DNA of 64,000 nucleotides, from the NCBI RefSeq assembly GCF_934371575.1, contig NZ_CAKRNY010000002.1:76572-140571 (forward strand), in the 5' to 3' direction. Both the position numbers and the translations under genes were made by a program. Source of the DNA: an uncultured Blautia sp. GTDB lineage: Bacteria; Bacillota; Clostridia; Lachnospirales; Lachnospiraceae. How positions within the stretch are numbered: position 1 is the first letter of the stretch; every line of letters begins with the position of its first letter. This document shows positions 35,156-44,672 of this stretch, one piece after another. The notes beneath the pieces are model-generated. The model did no database searches. It was not told where the DNA came from and saw only the letters and a list, made by a program, of their open reading frames with translations.

Positions 35156-36327
35156 AACGCCTTTCTGATTCGCTCCAACGCCTCTGTCAGCGTTGCTCTC
35201 GGACACGCCACATTAATTCTCTGAAATCCCTCACCGGCTTTTCCGAAAATTTTTCCGCTGTCCAGCCAGAGTCTGGCTTTATTGACAATCAGATCCTCCA
35301 GCTGGTCCACGTCAAGTCCGGTCTCACGGAAATCCAGCCACACCAGATACGTGCCCTCTAGTTCTGTCATCTTCACACCCGGCAGATATTTTTCCACATA
35401 TGCTTTTGTGTACGCAATATTTGCTGCCACATAAGCATGCATTGCCTGATACCACTCTTCTCCTTTGGAATAAGCAGCTTCGACAGCTACCAGACCCATA
35501 ACACCCAACTGGCTGATTCCGGCCGCATCCAGCTGCTTCTGGAATTTCTGGCGAAGCTTGGGATTGGGAATAAAAATATTGGAAATCATCATACTTGCAA
35601 GGTTGAATGTCTTACTTGGAGAAGTACAGGTAATGGAAATATCCTGAAACTCTTTTTTCAGTCCTGCAAACACCTGATGTTTTCCTTTGAAAACAAAATC
35701 CTGATGGATTTCATCACTGACTACAATCACGCCATGTTTCACGCAGATATCCCCTAATTTTTCCAGTTCTTCCGCACTCCACACTCTTCCCACCGGATTA
35801 TGGGGATTGCACAGGAAAAACAGCTTCACATGTTCCTCCACGATTTTCGTTTCAAAATCCTGGAAATCAATATGGTAGCGGTTATCCTCTCCCTGATAAA
35901 GATTGCTGCTTACCACTTTTCTGCCATTATCCCGAATCACCTCGGAAAAAGGATAATAGACCGGAAGCTGAATCAGTACGCTGTCTCCCGGCTGTGTATA
36001 TGCCTTTACTGCCATAGCCAGGGCAAAAACAACACCTGGGGTTTTGATCAGCCAGTCTTCCTGGATTTCCCAGTTATGGTGATTCTTCATCCAGCCTGCC
36101 AAAATTTCAGAATAAGGTGTCTGCACCTCGCTGTATCCGAAAATACCCTCTTTTGCCCGCTCTACCAACGCATCTTCAATGTAAGAAGAAGTCTCAAAAT
36201 CCATATCCGCAACCCAAAGAGGCAGTACATCGGCTGGTTTTCCTCTTTTTACTGCAAAATCATATTTCAGGCATCTGGTATTTTTTCTGTTGATCACTTT
36301 ATCAAAATCAAGATTTCTCTCCGCCAT
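35152..36327 (-). CDS. PatB/MalY-type C-S lyase (aminotransferase fold)
   Basis: A 391-residue PLP enzyme of the MalY/PatB subfamily, which cleaves cystathionine and other cysteine conjugates. 'RKNTRCLKYD' opens the family, 'LPLWVADMDFETS' follows, 'NPHNPVGRVWSAEEL' binds PLP, and Lys in 'CTSPSKTFNLASMM' (about residue 233) is the Schiff-base site. The ATG at 36327 has GAGG ahead; upstream codons belong to the overlapping metB-like gene. The pair forms an operon for homocysteine synthesis through cystathionine, or for cysteine conjugate breakdown. Confidence 0.9.
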   Translation of the reverse strand: MAERNLDFDKVINRKNTRCLKYDFAVKRGKPADVLPLWVADMDFETSSYIEDALVERAKEGIFGYSEVQTPYSEILAGWMKNHHNWEIQEDWLIKTPGVVFALAMAVKAYTQPGDSVLIQLPVYYPFSEVIRDNGRKVVSSNLYQGEDNRYHIDFQDFETKIVEEHVKLFFLCNPHNPVGRVWSAEELEKLGDICVKHGVIVVSDEIHQDFVFKGKHQVFAGLKKEFQDISITCTSPSKTFNLASMMISNIFIPNPKLRQKFQKQLDAAGISQLGVMGLVAVEAAYSKGEEWYQAMHAYVAANIAYTKAYVEKYLPGVKMTELEGTYLVWLDFRETGLDVDQLEDLIVNKARLWLDSGKIFGKAGEGFQRINVACPRATLTEALERIRKAL

Positions 36328-37486
36328 GTAATTCTTCCTCTGTTTCTGCAAATACTTTTTCAAATTCACCCAGAAGGTCCTGTACATCCTCAATTCCTAC
36401 AGATAACCGAAGTGTGGCTTCTGTGATTCCGTTACGCTCCCGAATTTCCCTTGGCACATCTGCATGTGTCTGGGTCGCTGGATATGTGATCAGGGTCTCT
36501 ACGCCGCCAAGACTTTCTGCAAATCTGATCATCCGCACTTTTTCCAGAATAGAAAGGGCAAATTCTTTGCTTTCCACCTGGAAGGTAAGCATGGAGCCGA
36601 AGCCTCTGGCCTGTTTTTTCATAATCCCGTATCCAGGATGCTCTGGAAGTCCCGGATAGATTACTCTGGTAACGGCGTTTTTGTTTTTCAGCCATTCTGC
36701 GATTTTGAAGGCGTTCCGCTGTGCCTGCTCCATGCGGATTCCAAGGGTTTTAATTCCGCGAAGGATCAGCCAGCTGTCAAAAGGTGCCAGACCGGATCCT
36801 GTGGTTTTGATCAGGAAACGAAGCTTCTCACTGATATCCTCTCTGTTTGTGACCAGAAAACCTGCCAGTGTGTCATTGTGTCCACCCAGAAATTTAGTTC
36901 CGCTGTGCACCACAATATCAGCGCCCAGATTCAGAGGATTCTGAAAGTATGGGGATAAAAATGTATTGTCTACAATGAGAAGAAGGTTATGTCTCTTTGC
37001 AATTTCTGCAAGTGCAGCAATATCTGTGACATTCATCATGGGGTTGGTTGGAGTTTCAATATATATGGCTTTTGTGTTTTCGTTTACATAATTTTCTGCA
37101 TTTTCTTTCCAGCAGTCAATACGGGAAAACCGGATCCCGTTTTTCGCAGATACATTGTCAAAAAGCCGGATGCTTCCACCGTACAGATCGGCATCTACGA
37201 TCAAATGATCTCCTGGCTTAAACAATTCCATTACCAGAGTGATCGCAGCCATTCCTGTGGAAAAGGCCAGTGCGTCGATTCCATTTTCCAGACTTGCCAC
37301 AATTTTTTCCAGATGTTCTCTGGTTGGATTCTGCAGTCTGCTGTAATCGAAACCTGTGCTGTGTCCTACTGCCGGATGTTCGTAGGTTGCAGTCTGGTAA
37401 ATCGGATAGCTGATGGCACCATAGTTGTTACAACAGCCTTCCTCTTCTTCTAAGTGTAAACATTTTGTATTGATTCCTCTTGCCAT
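36308..37486 (-). CDS. Cystathionine gamma-synthase / O-acetylhomoserine sulfhydrylase family
   Basis: A 392-residue Cys/Met-metabolism PLP enzyme. 'YSRLQNPTREHLEKIVASLE' is the entry motif, 'ALAFSTGMAAI' binds phosphate and Lys in 'VHSGTKFLGGHNDT' (about residue 198) carries PLP. 'IETPTNPMMNVTDI' is also typical. The start at 37486 follows GGAGG; the longer frame to 37537 has no site. With PatB/MalY downstream it should link activated homoserine to cysteine or sulfide. The upstream 160 bases hold the palindrome TATAGCTATA (37609-37618), a possible LysR-type site, but no SAM or T-box riboswitch that I can recognise. Confidence 0.9.
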   Translation of the reverse strand: MARGINTKCLHLEEEEGCCNNYGAISYPIYQTATYEHPAVGHSTGFDYSRLQNPTREHLEKIVASLENGIDALAFSTGMAAITLVMELFKPGDHLIVDADLYGGSIRLFDNVSAKNGIRFSRIDCWKENAENYVNENTKAIYIETPTNPMMNVTDIAALAEIAKRHNLLLIVDNTFLSPYFQNPLNLGADIVVHSGTKFLGGHNDTLAGFLVTNREDISEKLRFLIKTTGSGLAPFDSWLILRGIKTLGIRMEQAQRNAFKIAEWLKNKNAVTRVIYPGLPEHPGYGIMKKQARGFGSMLTFQVESKEFALSILEKVRMIRFAESLGGVETLITYPATQTHADVPREIRERNGITEATLRLSVGIEDVQDLLGEFEKVFAETEEELHGGEKS

Positions 37487-37648
37487 AATTTTTCCTCCAA
37501 GTCCGTGTGATATAGTCCTAAGAGACTCCGCTCTCATTTTTTCTTGTCATATCATAACAGGACAAGAGGATTTTGTATAATTCATTTTACCTTGAGTTTG
37601 TTATAGGATATAGCTATAGCTTTTGTTCTGATATAGAAAGCATTGATT

Positions 37649-37999
37649 TTATTGCTCCAGTTCCCTGATTGCTTCTATCAGAATCGTGTACTGTTCTTTT
37701 ACCTGCTGATAAAGCGCGTCACTTCCTGCAGTCTCTCTTCCTCTGAGCACTTCTGTAAGCTCTGCACTTACTTTATACAGCCCTGTAAAACCAAGGTTCA
37801 GGCATACTCCCTTCAGTGTATGCGCTGCGCGGAAAGCTTTCTCTCCATCCTGAGCATTAAGACCATCTGTCAGATCCTGAAAACTTGGATCATTGAGAAA
37901 TTTCACTGCAAATCTTTTTACAAGCGCTTCACTTCCAAGCCTTTTCAGAACGCCTTCATAATCTGAACCGGCTTTCTCATAACATTCTTTTATTGTCAT
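37649..37999 (-). CDS. HPt-domain phosphotransfer protein
   Basis: A 116-residue single-domain histidine phosphotransfer protein. 'AAHTLKGVCLNLGFTGLYKV' contains the phospho-accepting His (about residue 63) with the Lys-Gly that always follow. All-helical pattern. No histidine kinase or response regulator is encoded nearby, so it is an orphan whose partner lies elsewhere. The ATG at 37999 has AAAGGAG ahead. Confidence 0.88.
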   Translation of the reverse strand: MTIKECYEKAGSDYEGVLKRLGSEALVKRFAVKFLNDPSFQDLTDGLNAQDGEKAFRAAHTLKGVCLNLGFTGLYKVSAELTEVLRGRETAGSDALYQQVKEQYTILIEAIRELEQ

Positions 38000-38071
38000 T
38001 TCAGTCTCCTTTGTCTTTTGTTTCGATTCTCTCTGCTTGCTCATAATCAAATAGCTCCTGGAAATCCAGCC

Positions 38072-39592
38072 TTATGCATCAGATCTGGAATAAGCATTCT
38101 TCATCTGATTACTCAGCTCATAAAGCACCTTGTCCAGTGTGTCTGAAGCCTCTTTTTTCAGCATATCTGCAATTGCCTGATTTGCCTCCAGACGAAGTGC
38201 CATTCTCTTCGCTGGGTCGGATTCTTTTTCCAGAAGTGCATCGTACTGATGGATCAGCTGGTGTCCCTTTGCCATCACCCGTTCCTGATAGCGCTCAATA
38301 TGAAAAATCGAGCTCTTATATGATGCATCTGCCATGGCACCGATCATACGGCTTATCCAGTAAAAATTGTCTGTAGTTACTTCTTTCGTTGTACCGGAAA
38401 GGTAATCAGGAGTCGTATCAACAGCCGCATAAAATGGAACAATCACGTTAAAAGCATTGGATGCAAAAGCAACCCACTGCAGAATATTGCAGTCTTTTTC
38501 CATGTCAGGGCGCATCTGGATTAATGACAGGAAATCTGTACGGTTCACGCCGATGGAACGGAATGCCCCGCGCTGTTCTTTCTCTCCGTAAGAAGCATAT
38601 GGATCATATGGAGTTCCCTGATAATGAGAAGACAGAACGTATTTCACGTCTTCCACAGTAATCTTCTTTTCCGGAATCATAGACCAGGGCAGATCATCTG
38701 AATACGGAGTAAATTCTGCGTTGGGACCATCCCATATTTTCGTTTTCGGATTCAGTGTGCGCAGCATATACCATGCGCGAGGTGTATTATAAACATGATC
38801 GGAATCGTCGTGGCTTCCAAAGGCATCTCTCGGATTCAACACGCCATCCTGAGAAAGATCCAGGTGATTTTTCTCAATAAATTCTTTCATATCAGAAGAA
38901 CACATATATTCCAGATCTGCATATTCTTCTCGTGTACTCTGATATTTCGGCTGATCTAAAAGTGCTTTTTCCAGGTCAAACTTATCGCTTCCAAGCTGGT
39001 TAGGCATTACCACATAAACATCATCCGGAACTTTTCGTGCCATCCAGTGATGTCCGCCAATAGTCTCCAGCCACCATATCTCATCCTGGTCCTGGAATGC
39101 AATTCCGTTCATTTCATAGGTTCCGTATTTCTCCAGAATACTGCCAAGACGAACAACACCCTCACGGGCACTGCGAATATAAGGAAGAACGATAGATACA
39201 ATATCTTCCTCTCCAATTCCGCCGGCGATTTCTTCTTTTCCATCTTTTGCCGGCTGATAAACTACCAGCGGATCTGCGCCAAGTACACGTGGATTGGAAG
39301 TGATTGTCTCTGTGGCAGTCATTCCCACATTCGCCTCGTTGACACCACTTGCAGCCCAGATTCCCTCTCCATCTACTGCGTTTGGTACGGCGGTGTAGCC
39401 CATCGGATCATCTGGAAGCTGGATTTCCACATGGGAAATCACGGATTTGTATTTCCGTGGCTGTTCCTCTGGATGGACCACCACATATTTCTTCGGCATA
39501 TAATGACCGGAACCGGAATCGTCATTTCTGGCAATCATGGTAGAGCCATCATAGGACGCATTTTTTCCAACTAAAATTGTAGTACAACCCAT
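38072..39592 (-). CDS. C69 family dipeptidase
   Basis: A 506-residue N-terminal-nucleophile dipeptidase of MEROPS family C69 (PepD type). The ATG at 39592 puts the nucleophile as Cys3 in 'MGCTTILVGKNAS', exposed after processing, and AGGAGG lies upstream. 'DGSTMIARNDDSGSGHYMPK' and 'GINEANVGMTATET'-like stretches ('SGVNEANVGM') mark the substrate pocket. No signal peptide, so it is cytoplasmic. It degrades dipeptides for amino-acid supply. Confidence 0.93.
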   Translation of the reverse strand: MGCTTILVGKNASYDGSTMIARNDDSGSGHYMPKKYVVVHPEEQPRKYKSVISHVEIQLPDDPMGYTAVPNAVDGEGIWAASGVNEANVGMTATETITSNPRVLGADPLVVYQPAKDGKEEIAGGIGEEDIVSIVLPYIRSAREGVVRLGSILEKYGTYEMNGIAFQDQDEIWWLETIGGHHWMARKVPDDVYVVMPNQLGSDKFDLEKALLDQPKYQSTREEYADLEYMCSSDMKEFIEKNHLDLSQDGVLNPRDAFGSHDDSDHVYNTPRAWYMLRTLNPKTKIWDGPNAEFTPYSDDLPWSMIPEKKITVEDVKYVLSSHYQGTPYDPYASYGEKEQRGAFRSIGVNRTDFLSLIQMRPDMEKDCNILQWVAFASNAFNVIVPFYAAVDTTPDYLSGTTKEVTTDNFYWISRMIGAMADASYKSSIFHIERYQERVMAKGHQLIHQYDALLEKESDPAKRMALRLEANQAIADMLKKEASDTLDKVLYELSNQMKNAYSRSDA

Positions 39593-39728
39593 TTGATTTT
39601 CCTCCTGAAGTTCCTTCCTCTGAAGTTCTTTTCTTCTGAAATTCTTTTGTATCGGTGCTGTTTTTACCATTCAGACCTGTTGTAATCTATGTTAGCACAA
39701 ACCAACATTTTATGGAATACAAAAGTTG

Positions 39729-40700
39729 TCAAAGACACACTCTTTGTATTTCCACCTTTCTGTTTCTCCGGTCTTTTTTCCATATCATAAGAAACACCTG
39801 AAATTTCAGGCTGTCTCTGGCTGTAGTAAATGGCTCCTCCCGCAGTATTTCTGCCTGGATTCCATTCAGCGCCAGTTTTTGCCGCATCATTTCTGCTTTC
39901 TCCAGAAGGAGCTTCAACTGACAATCTGTCTCTTTGTCAAAAGACCTGTCCGGATAATTTCCTGCTTCCTTTTTTATTTTTTCAGTAAGAAGATCGATCA
40001 CCGCCGCATGCCTGTTTCTGTGCAAAGCCCAGGCAAAAATCCTGGCCGTAAAAGGTCTTGGGAATTTCTCATAAATATGCAGCAGACGAAGTAACGACAG
40101 ATCCTGTGCTTCTTTGATCAGCTTTTCCATAACTTGAAAGGATGCCTTAGTTGGAATCCAGGGTTCTTCTTTTGGCACAATGTATTGCCGGGGTACTGCC
40201 GGATAACAGCAATAATTCAGTGGCGGAAAATCAGCCAGCTGCACCAGTTTTTGTTCTTCTTCTGTGCAAAATTCTTCCCCAAGATAATCTGATTTGTCTC
40301 TTGCAATAGCAATCCGGTACTCCAGCTGGCGCAGATACTCATATCCAGACACCCAGAAATGTCCGATTTCCCCATAATTATAGAGATGGGCTTCCAACTC
40401 CAGCTTCTGAAAAAATAATGTAATAACATTTTCACCCTGCCATACCACCAGTATGTACTCATCCTCTTCGCGACTTAAAGATGATTTCAGCGGACCTTCA
40501 TAGCCGCTTATATAAGAGCCTGTAAGTCTGGCATTTTTAAAAATGAGAAAGCTCTCCACTGCGTCATTCATCAAATACACCAGACGAATATCGCCAGGGC
40601 TCTGCTTTCCCTTTTTCCCAACTCCGGTCTCCTCTGAAAGTAATAATTCGAACTGCTCCTGTTCCAGAAGCTCTTCCAGCATTTCAAAACTATCCTGCAT
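39729..40700 (-). CDS. Hypothetical protein, possibly DUF3878 family
   Basis: A 323-residue protein with no signal peptide or membrane helix. Its features are an acidic N-terminus, a central 'IVPKEEPWIPTKASFQVMEKL' stretch and a helical C-terminal part. It looks like a lineage-specific cytoplasmic protein of Lachnospiraceae; the DUF3878 label is from memory and uncertain. GAGGGA precedes the ATG. It is monocistronic and upstream of the dipeptidase on the same strand. No function can be offered. Confidence 0.6.
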   Translation of the reverse strand: MQDSFEMLEELLEQEQFELLLSEETGVGKKGKQSPGDIRLVYLMNDAVESFLIFKNARLTGSYISGYEGPLKSSLSREEDEYILVVWQGENVITLFFQKLELEAHLYNYGEIGHFWVSGYEYLRQLEYRIAIARDKSDYLGEEFCTEEEQKLVQLADFPPLNYCCYPAVPRQYIVPKEEPWIPTKASFQVMEKLIKEAQDLSLLRLLHIYEKFPRPFTARIFAWALHRNRHAAVIDLLTEKIKKEAGNYPDRSFDKETDCQLKLLLEKAEMMRQKLALNGIQAEILREEPFTTARDSLKFQVFLMIWKKDRRNRKVEIQRVCL

Positions 40701-40990
40701 AAAATAAATCCCTCTTATGTTTTACTTTACAAGTTATTCTTTTATCATAGTCGGGGGCTTTGCACTCCCGCAACCTTCATCATTATATGATATCTGACAG
40801 AAATGTCAAAATCACAACATCTGATATATAGCTATAAAATAAATAGCATACAATTTACAGCTTACATTTTCCATATATTTTCTATATACTTTATATTATG
40901 GATAAAGAAGCTGCCGGTGACGAAGCAGGCAGTACTCTTTAAATGCGTGAATATACAGGAATACCTGTTAAAAAGATTGGAGAACAGATT

Positions 40991-41323
40991 ATGAACCAGA
41001 TTGATTACGAAAATTTAGGATCCCGAATGAAAGAACTGCGCATCAAAATGAAACTTACACAGGCCGAAGTTGCCAAAGCCCTGAATGTAACCCCTGGTTA
41101 TATCAGCAACGTAGAGAATAACCGTACTGCCATGTCTCTGCGTATCCTGATTTATTATGCAAGACTTCTGAATATTTCCCTGGATTCACTGATTGGCAGA
41201 ATTGATTCTGAATATCGTGAGACAGCTCTGGACCGAGAGATTTCCGAGCAGATACATAAGATGAATATTCCGGAGAAACAAAAGCTTCTGAAGACCATGA
41301 AGGTATGGATGGAAGAAGATTGA
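40991..41323 (+). CDS. XRE-family helix-turn-helix regulator
   Basis: A 110-residue regulator with one N-terminal Cro/C1-type HTH: 'RMKELRIKMKLTQAEVAKAL' then 'VTPGYISNVENNRTAMSLRIL', the recognition helix, at about residues 36-50. The short C-terminal tail is helical. The ATG at 40991 has GGAG eight bases ahead; an upstream ATG at 40943 lacks a site. It is single and probably autoregulated. The roughly 290 bases upstream are AT-rich with no convincing -35 box. Confidence 0.85.
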   Translation: MNQIDYENLGSRMKELRIKMKLTQAEVAKALNVTPGYISNVENNRTAMSLRILIYYARLLNISLDSLIGRIDSEYRETALDREISEQIHKMNIPEKQKLLKTMKVWMEED

Positions 41324-41351
41324 TTGTTTATAATTGAAGAAACCGAAAAAC

Positions 41352-41402
41352 AAAAAACCCCTGTTTTACATCTTTTTACAGATGCCAAACAGGGATTTTT
41401 TT
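41352..41402. terminator. Bidirectional terminator between XRE gene and trxA
   Basis: CCCTGTTT (41358-41365) pairs with AAACAGGG (41387-41394), with inner CATC/GATG pairing. A-runs on the left and T-runs on the right serve both converging genes. Confidence 0.9.
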
Positions 41403-41407
41403 ATTCT

Positions 41408-41713
41408 TTACAGCATAGCAAGGATTGCCTCCTTCTGCATCGCTCCTACAGAATGATTTACGATTTTTCCATTCTTAATAACAACCAAAGTCGGAATGCT
41501 CATAACCTGAAATTCTCCTGCAAGCTCCGGCTGTTCATCTACATTGATTTTTCCCACTTTGATATCGGAACGCTCTTCTGCAATTTCTTCCAGAATCGGT
41601 CCTACCATGCGGCAAGGCATACACCAGGGTGCCCAGAAATCCAGCAGTACCGGTTTGTCGGATTCCATTACTTCGTTTTGAAAATTTTGTTTATCTACAT
41701 GAATTACTTTCAT
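41408..41713 (-). CDS. trxA: Thioredoxin
   Basis: A 101-residue thioredoxin with active site 'WAPWCMPCRMVGPI' (Cys31 and Cys34 approximately). The CMPC form differs from the usual CGPC. The cis-Pro is in 'VMSIPTLVV'. It is closely similar to the second trxA at 55421 (about two thirds identical by eye) and shares with it a palindromic operator at the same promoter position. AGGAGG precedes the ATG. It reduces protein disulfides; it is cytoplasmic. Confidence 0.93.
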   Translation of the reverse strand: MKVIHVDKQNFQNEVMESDKPVLLDFWAPWCMPCRMVGPILEEIAEERSDIKVGKINVDEQPELAGEFQVMSIPTLVVIKNGKIVNHSVGAMQKEAILAML

Positions 41714-41744
41714 TTATTTGTCCTCCTGTTTTGTTTGTGATTGT

Positions 41745-41786
41745 ATTATATCAGATTTTATTCCCCATTTCTGTGATATTATCACA
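41745..41786 (-). promoter_or_regulatory. trxA promoter with Crp/Fnr-type operator
   Basis: On the minus strand the perfect palindrome TGTGATAATATCACA (41772-41786) lies upstream of TATAAT (41745-41750). There is no good -35 (CAGAAA), and the palindrome centre is about 41 bases before the expected start, the class II activator position. The same arrangement, base for base in spacing, precedes the second trxA (55762-55803). The operator overlaps the last codons of the upstream nucleotidase gene. Confidence 0.75.
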
Positions 41787-43728
41787 TATTTTTCTTTTTT
41801 CCCTTGCGGACAAGTTTTCGGACCAGAACTACAATAAGGATAATAATTACAATAAAGAGCAGGCAGATCAGTACGATCATTACTGAGAATCTATTGGGAT
41901 TTTTCACCAGATCAATAATATTTGTGCTGTCATCTACAACCTTACGGTTATGAGTGGCTGCATAATATTCCGGTACATTGGCAATTCCATCCCCGTCTGT
42001 ATCTTCAAAAAACTGCATATATCTTGCAATGGCATCCCACGCCTTTAATTCTCTGCCGTCTTCCATGATTGCCTGGTCTTCCAGATTTTCAATGGGATTG
42101 CCGTCCTTGTCCTTTGGTTCAAGAGACAGCAGGCCATAGGACATTTTCATCACAGAGCCAAGCATTTGTCCTGTATACAAATCGGTCACAACATGATACA
42201 GCTTATCATCCTGGATTTCGATTCTTTCTCCGTCCTCTCTGGTCAGATAACAGTCCGTCACCTTGTTCAGAATCATTCGGTGAGGATTGTATGTAAAATT
42301 CAATCCGCTGCAATATAATCTTGCAGTTGTCATAAAATCTGAAACAGAAGCGTCTACTTCTGCTGCCAGCTTCAATTCTTTTCCTGTCAGATATGCATTG
42401 ATAAGAGGATATCCTGCTACACCGTCTTTTCCAATTCCCAGAGAAAAGGAATTGTAGACATCTTCTACTGTAATATTGCCTTTTGTATATGTGTCACGGA
42501 CCGTTCCGCTTGGTACAACCGCTACGTCTACCGGATTTCCATCGTAATACTCTGAATTTTCAACAGCATATACATACGCATCAGACATAATATCGCCAAG
42601 ATTCAGTTCTTCATGCTTTGTGCCCATCTCTTCCAGACTGTTGAATTCAACATCATTCTCAGCGAGAACTTCATCCCGGGTATAACCAAAATCAGCAAGG
42701 TAATTAGTGTCTACTGTATCCATTAATTCATCAATCCGTTTCTGTGTTTCCTGATCCGGTTTGATCTCATCAGACACAGGAATCAGCTCGTAGGAGGTCA
42801 TTTCCCAACGTCCGTCCTCCTTCTGTGTCATTGAAAGTGATCCAAGATTTCTTCCATACTCACCGCAGGATACAATATATGTGTTCCCATGCTTAATGGC
42901 TTCATTCAGCTCTGTATGGGAATGTCCACTGATGATCAGATCCAGATCCGGCACCTTTTTTGCAAGGATTTCATCCTCTGACTTATCCTCGTCCTCCCAG
43001 GTTCCGCCGTGGGACACACATGCGATCATATCCACATTCTCATTTTTCTTAATCTCTGCTACTGTCTGCTTTACCGCCTCTACTGGATCTTTAAACAGCA
43101 ATTCACATGTAGGCGCACATTCCAGGGCATCTTTTCCAAATACACCAACCACAGCAATTCTCGTATCGCCCTTTTGAACCACAACATAATCTTTCACACC
43201 GTAGGCTTCAAACGCTTCTTTGATCTGCTTCTGCCCATCATTTAAACCGTCTTTTTCCATAGCGTCCCAATCCACGTTGCACACTGCGATCTCCGGCACT
43301 GTCTCACCGGAATTTATGGCTGCCTTCAGCATATTTGCCAGTCCCTTTGACCTGTAGTCGTATTCATGATTTCCAAAAGTAGTCACATCATACCCCAGAT
43401 ATCCCAGCATTCGAAGCTCCGCTGCCTCCGTATCATATACGGTCTGGATCAGTGTACCCATAGAAAAATCTCCGCCATCCAATACCAGGGTATCCGGATT
43501 GTCTTTCTTCTTTTCATCCATCAGGGTTTTTATTTTCGCAAAACCGCCAACTTCTTTTTGCTGTCCATCTACAATTGTTGAAAAGCTGTCCAAATGGGAA
43601 TGGGTATCATGAGTAAACAAAACGTCTACCTTTTTCGTCCCGGCTGCTGTCACAGGAATATCCAGTACAAGCAGAAGCAGTGTTGCAATTGTTAATACAA
43701 TTGACAAAATTCGTTTCCGTGTCTTCAT
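41782..43728 (-). CDS. Membrane-anchored 5'-nucleotidase / metallophosphatase
   Basis: A 648-residue exported UshA-like enzyme that removes phosphate from nucleotides outside the cell. A signal peptide (about 1-28) is followed by the metallophosphatase motifs 'FTHDTHSHLDSF', 'LDGGDFSMGTL', 'TFGNHEYDYR', 'VSHGGTWED' and 'ISGHSHTEL'. The 5'-nucleotidase C-terminal domain comes next (about 340-560), then 'DTDGDGIANVPEYY', an EF-like calcium repeat. A membrane helix (about 620-640) and Lys/Arg-rich end complete it. This places the enzyme on the outer membrane face, salvaging nucleosides. GGAG precedes the ATG. Confidence 0.92.
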   Translation of the reverse strand: MKTRKRILSIVLTIATLLLLVLDIPVTAAGTKKVDVLFTHDTHSHLDSFSTIVDGQQKEVGGFAKIKTLMDEKKKDNPDTLVLDGGDFSMGTLIQTVYDTEAAELRMLGYLGYDVTTFGNHEYDYRSKGLANMLKAAINSGETVPEIAVCNVDWDAMEKDGLNDGQKQIKEAFEAYGVKDYVVVQKGDTRIAVVGVFGKDALECAPTCELLFKDPVEAVKQTVAEIKKNENVDMIACVSHGGTWEDEDKSEDEILAKKVPDLDLIISGHSHTELNEAIKHGNTYIVSCGEYGRNLGSLSMTQKEDGRWEMTSYELIPVSDEIKPDQETQKRIDELMDTVDTNYLADFGYTRDEVLAENDVEFNSLEEMGTKHEELNLGDIMSDAYVYAVENSEYYDGNPVDVAVVPSGTVRDTYTKGNITVEDVYNSFSLGIGKDGVAGYPLINAYLTGKELKLAAEVDASVSDFMTTARLYCSGLNFTYNPHRMILNKVTDCYLTREDGERIEIQDDKLYHVVTDLYTGQMLGSVMKMSYGLLSLEPKDKDGNPIENLEDQAIMEDGRELKAWDAIARYMQFFEDTDGDGIANVPEYYAATHNRKVVDDSTNIIDLVKNPNRFSVMIVLICLLFIVIIILIVVLVRKLVRKGKKKNM

Positions 43729-44087
43729 AACTTCTCCTTTTCGTTCAAAAAATCTTCATCTGATTTCTATAGCATATCTTCTGCCATATCATTTCCTTCT
43801 GCAAGCATAAGCTTTCTTCTATCACACCCACATTTCTCTGTAATCCCTTAATAAAGCTGCGCAGATATTCGATCAACCGGTCTTTAAACACCGTTTCACT
43901 GATTACATTGTACCAAGACATTGTCCAGTCGACCAGTCCCAATCTGTAAAAGCTGCCATTTTTTTTGCAACAGAAAAGAGACTGCGCCCTACGAGCACCA
44001 GCCTCTTTTTTACGTTTTTGATTCTTTTATTACCAGATTTATGATATACTCTATGTATCTCTTATAGGCTCCCGGGAGGACACAGCT
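43729..44087. other. Divergent intergenic region with orphan terminator-like hairpin
   Basis: These 359 bases separate the nucleotidase and TetR genes. A short minus-strand frame (43745-43942) has no supporting features and is not called. At 43974-44009, AAAAGAG..CTG pairs with CAG..CTCTTTT and is followed by T residues on the plus strand, a terminator with no gene before it, perhaps left from a lost gene. TATACT near 44046 could be the -10 of the TetR gene. Confidence 0.5.
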
Positions 44088-44666
44088 ATGAAACATACAA
44101 TTCCCGATGAAAGATATTCCGTGGCTAACGATGCCATTTTAGGTGCTTTTTTCATATTGCTAAAAGAAAAGAAGCCCGACAGGATCACGGTATCCGATAT
44201 CATTAAAACAGCAGGTATTGCCAGAAGTACCTTTTACAATCACTATCAGGATATCCCTTCACTAATCTCTGCAATTGAAGATAAAACAATTCAGGATGTT
44301 TTTTCCATGATGGAGAACTTCCATCCCCAAAACGACCGGGAGATCTGCCGTTCCTATTTTCTGACCCTGTGCCGGTACACTATGGAAAATCCTTTTCTGT
44401 CCGGTCTTTTGAGCACGCCTCATGGCAATCATCTGTTTGAAAAAATGCTTACCATGCTCCATCATTATGTCACAGACACTACATCTAATTCCAGGCCTTC
44501 CGAACGCACAAAGGAAGAGTTTTCTTATGTGCTCACCTGCGCCATCGGTAGTACGGTCGGCGTTCTGCACAAATGGACCCGGGATAATTTTAATCTGGCA
44601 CCGGAAGTGATCGCCGATATTCTGTCTGAGATTTTTTTATCCGGTATGCTGCCACTATTGTCTTAG
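44088..44666 (+). CDS. TetR family transcriptional regulator
   Basis: A 192-residue TetR-type repressor. N-terminal HTH: 'RITVSDIIKTAGIARSTFYNHYQD' (about residues 30-55) with the typical 'FYNHY' end of the recognition helix. The C-terminal ligand domain is all helical. GGGAGG lies eight bases ahead of the ATG. It converges on the acyl-AMP ligase gene with six bases between stops and is the likely regulator of that cassette, with an acyl or acyl-CoA type ligand as a guess. No operator could be located with confidence. Confidence 0.9.
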   Translation: MKHTIPDERYSVANDAILGAFFILLKEKKPDRITVSDIIKTAGIARSTFYNHYQDIPSLISAIEDKTIQDVFSMMENFHPQNDREICRSYFLTLCRYTMENPFLSGLLSTPHGNHLFEKMLTMLHHYVTDTTSNSRPSERTKEEFSYVLTCAIGSTVGVLHKWTRDNFNLAPEVIADILSEIFLSGMLPLLS

Positions 44667-44672
44667 AGCGTG

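Noticed and set aside
37487..37648. SAM (S-box) or T-box leader before the metB-like gene
   Set aside because: Neither the conserved S-box stems nor a T-box sequence with terminator could be found; only a TATAGCTATA palindrome is present.
43745..43942. 65-residue minus-strand frame between the nucleotidase and TetR genes
   Set aside because: No recognisable motif and no clear promoter or operon link; its stop is only 17 bases from the nucleotidase start. Treated as intergenic.
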